Shown one piece after another: positions 59,239 to 64,000 of a stretch of 64,000 bases of DNA. The stretch covers positions 1,279,137-1,343,136 of the forward strand of contig NZ_JAMTCI010000001.1 in the NCBI RefSeq assembly GCF_024171765.1, written 5' to 3'. Source of the DNA: Williamsia deligens. GTDB taxonomy: Bacteria > Actinomycetota > Actinomycetes > Mycobacteriales > Mycobacteriaceae. The notes under the pieces are model-generated. The model made no database searches and had not been told where the DNA came from. It saw nothing but the letters and a program-made list of their open reading frames with translations. A program made the translations under genes and the position numbers. Each line of letters begins with the position of its first letter. Within the stretch, counting starts at the first letter, position 1.

Positions 59239-60291
59239 ATGAGCCACGACGCGGGTCTGAACACACCGACCGAGGGCGGGGACCATCCCGCCGGCTGGCG
59301 TGACGACTGGACCTCCGGCCCGCCGGTCTCCGCCGCACGCCACCGCACCCCGCCGGACGCACTGGACTTCCCGACCCTGACCTACGAGGTCACCGGCCGC
59401 GTCGCCCGCATCACCTTCAACCGGCCCGCACACGGCAACGCCATCACCGCCGACACCCCGCGAGACATCGCGGCGGCCGTCGAACACGCCGACCTCGATC
59501 CGCGGGTGCACGTCATCCTGCTGTCCGGTCGCGGCAAGGGATTCTGCGGGGGATACGACCTCGGCATGTTCGCCGAACGCTGGGAGGACCCGGGCGCCGA
59601 CGAGACCGGGAAGGCCACCCACCAGGTGAGTGTCGACGGCACCGTCCTCGATCCGCTGGTGCAGGCGACCAACCACGACCCGGCCGGCCAGTGGGACCCG
59701 ATGGTCGACTACGCGATGATGAGCCGCAACGGACGCGGCTTCGCGAGCCTGCTGCACGCCGACAAGCCGGTCGTCGCCAAACTGCACGGGTTCTGCATCG
59801 CCGGTGGCACCGACATCGCCCTGCACTGCGACCAGATCATCACCGCCGACGACGTGCGGATCGGCTATCCGCCCGTGCGGGTGTGGGGCGTGCCGTCGAC
59901 CGGACTGTGGGCGCACCGGATCGGCGACCAACGGGCCAAGCGGATGTTGTTCACCGGCGACAGCATCGACGGGAAGACCGCGTTGGACTGGGGTCTCGCG
60001 GTCGAGTCGGTTCCGGCCGAGCGCCTCGACGAGGTCGTCGAGGACTACGTCGCCCGCATCGCCCGCATGCCGATCAACCAGCTGATGATGATCAAACTCG
60101 CGCTGAACAGCGCACTCCTGTCGCAGGGTGTCGCGACGTCGGCGATGGTGAGCACCGTGTTCGACGGGGTGTCACGGCACACCCGCGAGGGCTACGCCTT
60201 CCAGACCCGTTCGGCGACAGCGGGGTTCAAGCAGGCCGTTCGGGAGCGCGACGAACCGTTCGGGGATTGGCGGGGTACGCCGAAGCAGTAG
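59239..60291 (+). CDS. Crotonase/enoyl-CoA hydratase family protein, long form
   Basis: A 350-aa crotonase, longer than usual because of a 45-residue N-terminal extension and an insert between GRGKGFCGGYDLGMFAERW and the second oxyanion segment KLHGFCIAGGTDIALHCD. The position of the catalytic glutamate reads VWGVPSTGLW, with no Glu, so typical hydratase activity is doubtful. TAGTGT (59227-59232) ends 6 nt before ATG 59239, fitting a leaderless mRNA. Followed after 10 nt by the MetV-MetF-like gene. Confidence 0.85.
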   Translation: MSHDAGLNTPTEGGDHPAGWRDDWTSGPPVSAARHRTPPDALDFPTLTYEVTGRVARITFNRPAHGNAITADTPRDIAAAVEHADLDPRVHVILLSGRGKGFCGGYDLGMFAERWEDPGADETGKATHQVSVDGTVLDPLVQATNHDPAGQWDPMVDYAMMSRNGRGFASLLHADKPVVAKLHGFCIAGGTDIALHCDQIITADDVRIGYPPVRVWGVPSTGLWAHRIGDQRAKRMLFTGDSIDGKTALDWGLAVESVPAERLDEVVEDYVARIARMPINQLMMIKLALNSALLSQGVATSAMVSTVFDGVSRHTREGYAFQTRSATAGFKQAVRERDEPFGDWRGTPKQ

Positions 60292-60301
60292 ACGGACGGC
60301 G

Positions 60302-61381
60302 ATGACTGCGTTCCGCGACCAGGGCGGGCTCCACGAGCGACAGCAGGATCCCACAGGTCATCCGCGGCCGGGGTGCCCCAAGCGGATGGTCTACGGCCCC
60401 TGCGGCGGTGTCCACGACGACGGCTCCTGCGAGGTCGACTCCGAACCGTGCCCGTTCGCGGCCATGACCGAAGCCCTTCCCTGGCCGACCCCCGCGGTCG
60501 GTCCGACCTCCCGCAGTGACCTCCTGCGCCGCGCCCAGGACGGGCCCGTGGTCCTGGCCGACTTCAGCGCACCGGCCTTCGACGTCGAGACGCTTGCCCG
60601 GGTGTGCGCGATCATGGCGGGATCGAGCGACGCCGTGCTGGTCGGCGAACACCAGAGCAGACCCGACTTCCCGCCCACGCTGATGGCGCAGTTCATATCG
60701 GAGACCGGGTGCCGGCCGTGGATCACCCTCACGTGTCGCGACCGCAACCGTGTCGTCCTCGAACAGGAACTGGCGGGCCTGCGCTCGTCGGGTGCCGACG
60801 GCGTCTTCTGTGCCACCGGGGACGGTCGCGCGCCGGGGGTCCGGGCCGGGGTGACGCAGGTGTTCGACCTCGACGGGACACGACTGGCGGCACTGGCCGC
60901 GGCCGCCGGTCTCCCGGTCGGTGTGCCCGAGGCGCCACAGGCGGTTCCGACCGCGGTCCGGCCCGGCCGTCTCCTGCAGAAGCAGCGAGCCGGTGCACAG
61001 CTCGCCGTGCTCAATCACGTCGGTACCGCAGCACAGTTGAGCGACTTCGTCGCGGCCGCGCAGGGCCTCGGGGTCGACATCCCGATCATCGCGGGGGTGG
61101 CTGTGTACTCCGACGAACGGTCCGCGAATGTTTTGGCTGCGTTCCCCGGGTTACACCTGTCTCGTCAGGTGATCGACCGGGTGCTCTCCGCACCCGATCC
61201 GGTGGAGGCGGGTATCGCCGCCGCCGTCGAGGAGGCGAATGAGGTGTTGAGCATCGACGGAGTCGTCGGAGTCAATCTGTCGGGCATGGCCGCCGGTACC
61301 GGAGCCATCGACGGAGCCCGGATCAAGGCCGAGGTGGGGACACGGATCCGCGACGGCCACAGGGGGGCGCGCAGACGGTGA
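60302..61381 (+). CDS. Fused MTHFR C-terminal (MetV-like) and methylenetetrahydrofolate reductase-like protein
   Basis: A 359-aa protein with two recognisable parts. Residues 20-55, GCPKRMVYGPCGGV...CEV...C with Cys25, 34, 43 and 50, match the MTHFR_C/MetV zinc- or Fe-S-binding module. Residues 70-345 form a TIM barrel with LTCRDRNR...GVFCATGDGRA, the folate-binding pattern of MetF. In acetogens MetV and MetF are separate subunits. FAD-binding residues cannot be judged by eye. It shares its operon with a crotonase upstream (10 nt) and a methyltransferase downstream, overlapped as GTGA. Confidence 0.8.
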   Translation: MTAFRDQGGLHERQQDPTGHPRPGCPKRMVYGPCGGVHDDGSCEVDSEPCPFAAMTEALPWPTPAVGPTSRSDLLRRAQDGPVVLADFSAPAFDVETLARVCAIMAGSSDAVLVGEHQSRPDFPPTLMAQFISETGCRPWITLTCRDRNRVVLEQELAGLRSSGADGVFCATGDGRAPGVRAGVTQVFDLDGTRLAALAAAAGLPVGVPEAPQAVPTAVRPGRLLQKQRAGAQLAVLNHVGTAAQLSDFVAAAQGLGVDIPIIAGVAVYSDERSANVLAAFPGLHLSRQVIDRVLSAPDPVEAGIAAAVEEANEVLSIDGVVGVNLSGMAAGTGAIDGARIKAEVGTRIRDGHRGARRR

Positions 61382-62202
61382 CCGGGCCCGACGCCATGGT
61401 CGACGAATTCGACACCGTGGCGGGATGGACGGCCACAGCCATCGCGGAGCTCGGAGAGGACCACGCGATCGCCGGTGCATGCCGGGGCAGTGGCGTGCCC
61501 TCGGCGCTGGCGTGGTTCGTCGAGCAGCTCGGCCTGCGAGCCGGCCAGACCCTCCTCGACGTCGGCGCGGGTGTGGGTGGTGCGGCCGAGTTCGCCGCGC
61601 GTACCCGCGAGGTGGACGTGGTGCTGATGGATCCGATGTTCGAGGCGTGCCGTGCCGCCCGGCGTGTCTTCGGTCGACGTGCCGTGGTCGCGGACGGCGC
61701 CGTTCTCCCGTTCGCGGACAGCACCTTCGACGCCGTGTGGGCGTTGGGGGTGCTGTGCACGGTCCCCGACCAGCCCGGGCTGCTCCGGGAACTCCGCAGG
61801 GTGGTGGCGACCGGTACAGGGCGCATCGGACTGCTGGTCTTCGTCGCCACCAGCGACGACGTGCGGGGCGGGCCGGAGGGGAACGACTTCCCGACCGAGC
61901 GGAAGTTGCAGCGGATGCTGGACGACGCAGGTCTCCGGGTGGACGCACGGACGACCCTGGCGGACCTCCCCGGCCCGCCGGAGGCGTGGCGGGAGCAGGT
62001 CCGGCGGGTCGAGGCACTCGTCGCCCGCGACCACGGGGACGATCCGCGGTGGCAGAGCGCGCGCGACCAGGAGTCGGCCATATCGGGGCTCATCGGTGAC
62101 GGAGGGGTGGTCGGCGTATTGCTCAGCCTCCGCCTCTCGGGACAGGAGCCACGCCCCGGCGGTGATCGACGTCAGGTGCGCGTGACGTCGGCGACCACCT
62201 GA
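61378..62202 (+). CDS. SAM-dependent methyltransferase
   Basis: A 274-aa class I methyltransferase. LLDVGAGVGGAAEFA is motif I, VLMDPMFEACRAARRVF follows, then VVADGAVLPFADSTFDAVWALGVLCTVPD. The start GTG 61378 overlaps the stop of the MetV-MetF-like gene as GTGA, so the two are translated together. A methyl-group relay with the folate enzyme is an attractive inference. Substrate unknown. Overlaps the convergent glycosyltransferase by 31 bp. Confidence 0.85.
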   Translation: MTGPDAMVDEFDTVAGWTATAIAELGEDHAIAGACRGSGVPSALAWFVEQLGLRAGQTLLDVGAGVGGAAEFAARTREVDVVLMDPMFEACRAARRVFGRRAVVADGAVLPFADSTFDAVWALGVLCTVPDQPGLLRELRRVVATGTGRIGLLVFVATSDDVRGGPEGNDFPTERKLQRMLDDAGLRVDARTTLADLPGPPEAWREQVRRVEALVARDHGDDPRWQSARDQESAISGLIGDGGVVGVLLSLRLSGQEPRPGGDRRQVRVTSATT

Positions 62203-63290
62203 GCCACCGTGCGACGGAACACCGACGGTGAGCAGGCCGTCTCGATGTGCCCCCACCCCGCTTCCCGAGTTCTCCCCCACGCCTGCTCGTCGGTGTGCAG
62301 GCGCGCGCACTCTCGTGCGAAACCCTCGGCGTCGTCGGCGATCCCGCAGGCGGAGTCGTCGACGTCGAGTTGGTCCGCGAGCAGTCGGGTGATCACACAG
62401 GGGATGCCCTCGCTCATCGCCTCGGTCACCTTGTGCGGGATCCCCGCCGCGAATCGCGTCGGTGCCACGAACACCCGGCACCGGTCGTAGAACGGTGTGA
62501 GGTCGTCGACGACACCGTGCACGAGGACACGGTCCGAGGCCAGAGCCGCCACCTCGTCCGAGTCGACGACGCCGACGAGGTGCACCCGGATCGTATGTCC
62601 CAGAACCGTGTCCAGGATCGGCAGCACCTCGGACGTGAACCACACGACCGAGTCGACGTTGGGGAAACGGTCGGGGGTGCCCTCGAGCCTCCCGACGAAC
62701 AGGAGGTCGTCGCGCTCCGCGAAACCCGGGCCGTCCCTGCGGGCGACGTCGGAGTGGGCCAGCACGTAGGTGGGCACGTCGAGGGCCGACTCGATCAGTG
62801 CGCGGTCGCCGGGGCCCACCGTCGTGATCGCGTCGACCCCCCGCATGCGACCGAGTTCGTCGTCGAGGGCGCGGCGGTACTCGGTGTCGGACATCGCCGG
62901 TGGGTGGAGTTGCCGCCGTAGTCGGTCGCGGGGCGCCTCGACCGCCTCCGCGTCGTGGACGATGGCCGGACGCCGGCGCCGGCGCGGGGTCCATCCGGTG
63001 TCGCGGAACATCTGCAGTGGCCCGGGGCGACTGAGGACGACCACATCCGGGGCTCGGAACCGCCTGCGCAGCAGTCGACGGAGGCCGTGGACGCCCGCCG
63101 GCCGGTGGAAGCGGACCGCACCGCCGAACTCCGCGGTCATCGTGTCCCGTTCCGAGGACGACGCCGTGACCGGGTACATCTCCACACGATGGCCGTGGTC
63201 CACCAGGGCCCGGACGATCTCGTGGGCGCGCGGGAACCCCGCACCACGACGCGGATCCGGCACCCTCTCGTCGACGATGAGGATCCGCAC
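62172..63290 (-). CDS. Glycosyltransferase, GT4/GT-B family
   Basis: A 372-aa GT-B protein with a glycosyltransferase group-1 C-terminal half. RILIVDERVPDPRRGAGFPR is the N-terminal Rossmann start with glycine loop; LLFVGRLEGTPDRFPNVD begins the C-domain; APTRFAAGIPHKVTEAMSEG contains the ExxxxxxxE nucleotide-sugar motif. No membrane helix. The acceptor is unknown. GTG 63290 lies 5 nt after the Ku stop, so the two may be co-transcribed. Confidence 0.85.
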   Translation of the reverse strand: MRILIVDERVPDPRRGAGFPRAHEIVRALVDHGHRVEMYPVTASSSERDTMTAEFGGAVRFHRPAGVHGLRRLLRRRFRAPDVVVLSRPGPLQMFRDTGWTPRRRRRPAIVHDAEAVEAPRDRLRRQLHPPAMSDTEYRRALDDELGRMRGVDAITTVGPGDRALIESALDVPTYVLAHSDVARRDGPGFAERDDLLFVGRLEGTPDRFPNVDSVVWFTSEVLPILDTVLGHTIRVHLVGVVDSDEVAALASDRVLVHGVVDDLTPFYDRCRVFVAPTRFAAGIPHKVTEAMSEGIPCVITRLLADQLDVDDSACGIADDAEGFARECARLHTDEQAWGRTREAGWGHIETACSPSVFRRTVAQVVADVTRT

Positions 63291-63295
63291 CGACG

Positions 63296-64000
63296 TCAGC
63301 CGGCCTTCTTCGCCGGCGCCTTCTTCGCGGGGGACTTCTTCGCGGCACTCGACGACGCCTTCTTCGCGGCCGTCTTCGCCGGCGCCTTCTTCGCAGCCGT
63401 CTTCGTGGCGGTCGTCGACGTGGTCTTCTTGGCAGCGGCCTTCTTCGCAGGCGCCTTCTTCGCCGGGGCCTTCTCCTCGGAGGACGTCGACGAGTCACCC
63501 GACGATCCCGACGACTCCCCGCGGCTCTTCACCGAAGCACGCAGCGCGGCGAGCAGATCGGCCACCTCCGAGTCGTCGTCGGTGTCCGCCGACTCCTCCG
63601 TCGTCGGGAACGCCTCGGCGCCCGACGCTTTCGCCTCGATCAGCTTGCCCAGCTCGAGCTGATAGGTGTCCTCGTACTCGTCCGGGTCGAAATCGGTGGC
63701 CATGCTCTCGATGAGCGATGCCGCCATCGACAGCTCCTGCGGACGGATCTCCGGTTCGTCCTCCAGCGAGGCGAACTCCGGTGCACGCACCTCGTCGGGC
63801 CAGAGCAGGGTCTGCAGGGTCATCACGTTCTCGTAGACGCGCAGTGCGGCGAGACGCGTGCGGTTGCGCAGGGTGAACGTCGCGATCGCGAGGCGCTCGG
63901 TGTCGGCGAGCGCCTGGCGCAGCAGGACATACGCCTTCGGCGACTTCGACGCCGGTTCGAGGTAGTACGGCTTGTCGAAGAAGATCGGGTCGATCTGGTC
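63296..64000 (-). CDS. ku: Ku protein (non-homologous end joining), 5' end outside window
   Basis: Carboxy-terminal 234 residues of bacterial Ku; the N-terminus lies beyond the right edge. IFFDKPYYLEPA, SPKAYVLLRQALADTERLAIATFTLRNR and LAALRV belong to the core and bridge of the Ku dimer. LSMAASLIESMATDFDPDEYEDTYQLELGKLI starts the conserved C-terminal region. The last 60 residues are a Lys/Ala/Pro tail of KKAPAK-like repeats, typical of mycobacterial Ku and thought to aid DNA threading. Works with LigD, which is not in the window. Confidence 0.95.
   Translation of the reverse strand, partial: DQIDPIFFDKPYYLEPASKSPKAYVLLRQALADTERLAIATFTLRNRTRLAALRVYENVMTLQTLLWPDEVRAPEFASLEDEPEIRPQELSMAASLIESMATDFDPDEYEDTYQLELGKLIEAKASGAEAFPTTEESADTDDDSEVADLLAALRASVKSRGESSGSSGDSSTSSEEKAPAKKAPAKKAAAKKTTSTTATKTAAKKAPAKTAAKKASSSAAKKSPAKKAPAKKAG

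Noticed and set aside
63296-63480. DNA repeat array at the end of ku
   Set aside because: The periodicity comes from KKAPAK-type codons of the Ku lysine-rich tail, a known protein feature, not an independent repeat.
1-64000. CRISPR arrays, insertion sequences, prophage or integrase genes
   Set aside because: No regularly spaced direct repeats, transposase motifs or phage proteins were seen; the only tandem repeat (53239-53320) has no spacers.

Overview
The window is high-GC chromosomal DNA of an actinomycete, most likely a mycolic-acid-containing member of the Mycobacteriales; the look is Gordonia- or Williamsia-like, but the genus is an inference. The lineage call rests on a galactan-export and galactan-synthesis locus (Wzm, Wzt, GlfT1 and a GlfT2-family enzyme), the proteasome activator Bpa with its GQYL tail, Ku with a lysine-rich tail, antigen-85-fold esterases, secreted LIP-family lipases and a LysG/LysE pair. 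Genes such as the HisC2-like aminotransferase, quinone oxidoreductase, class V aminotransferase-like protein, Bpa, Wzm/Wzt and GlfT1 recall the Rv3772-Rv3783 neighbourhood of M. tuberculosis in rearranged order (comparison from memory). No transposase, integrase, phage gene or CRISPR array was seen.

Layout. 0-2.4 kb: an OYE-type flavoenzyme cut by the left edge, then tRNA-Arg(ACG) and tRNA-Ser(GCT), each followed by a hairpin. 2.4-9.2 kb: HisC2/Pat aminotransferase, a small membrane protein, two antigen-85-fold esterases, a thioesterase, a coiled-coil protein of unknown role and an acyltransferase-3. 9.2-14.7 kb: MurF and D-Ala-D-Ala ligase transcribed divergently, followed by CorA, an NAD(P)-binding protein and a CPBP protease. 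14.7-19.3 kb: methyltransferase, tRNA-Ser(TGA), MarR, quinone oxidoreductase, a class V aminotransferase homologue lacking the PLP lysine, and Bpa. 19.3-27.5 kb: Wzm-Wzt-GlfT1, a GT-C glycosyltransferase, an unusual two-part protein, an ASCH protein and a divergent GlfT2-family enzyme.

27.6-38 kb: an LLM-class oxidoreductase and a hydrolase behind a perfect KstR-type operator; a UbiA prenyltransferase; MarR; GtrA coupled to an SDR; aldo/keto reductases; LysE/LysG; an amine oxidase; a hotdog thioesterase. 38-49 kb: tandem secreted lipases, IlvD, a zinc alcohol dehydrogenase with a coupled unknown protein, enoyl-CoA hydratase, a DoxX-like membrane protein, an FMN alpha-hydroxyacid oxidase and an EAL-DICT protein. 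48.7-54.8 kb: MarR, SDR, a TRIC-type channel with TetR, an aldo/keto reductase with a probable one-base frameshift, a hydrolase ending in 25-bp tandem repeats and an EthA-like monooxygenase. 54.9-64 kb: a single-polypeptide ECF-type transporter, crotonases, a DHFR-like protein, a MetV-MetF-type fusion with a methyltransferase, a GT4 glycosyltransferase and Ku cut by the right edge.

Two themes recur. At least eleven genes have a TANNNT -10 hexamer placed 6-8 nt before the start codon and no Shine-Dalgarno sequence, which predicts leaderless mRNAs. Many adjacent genes overlap by ATGA, GTGA or TGATG, indicating translational coupling. The window is mostly cell-envelope building and lipid or redox metabolism, with small local regulators. 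The least ordinary items are the lysine-less aminotransferase homologue, the fused ECF transporter, the MetV-MetF fusion, the extra-looking MurF/Ddl pair, the GlfT2 paralogue and the two-part protein at 23671-25266.
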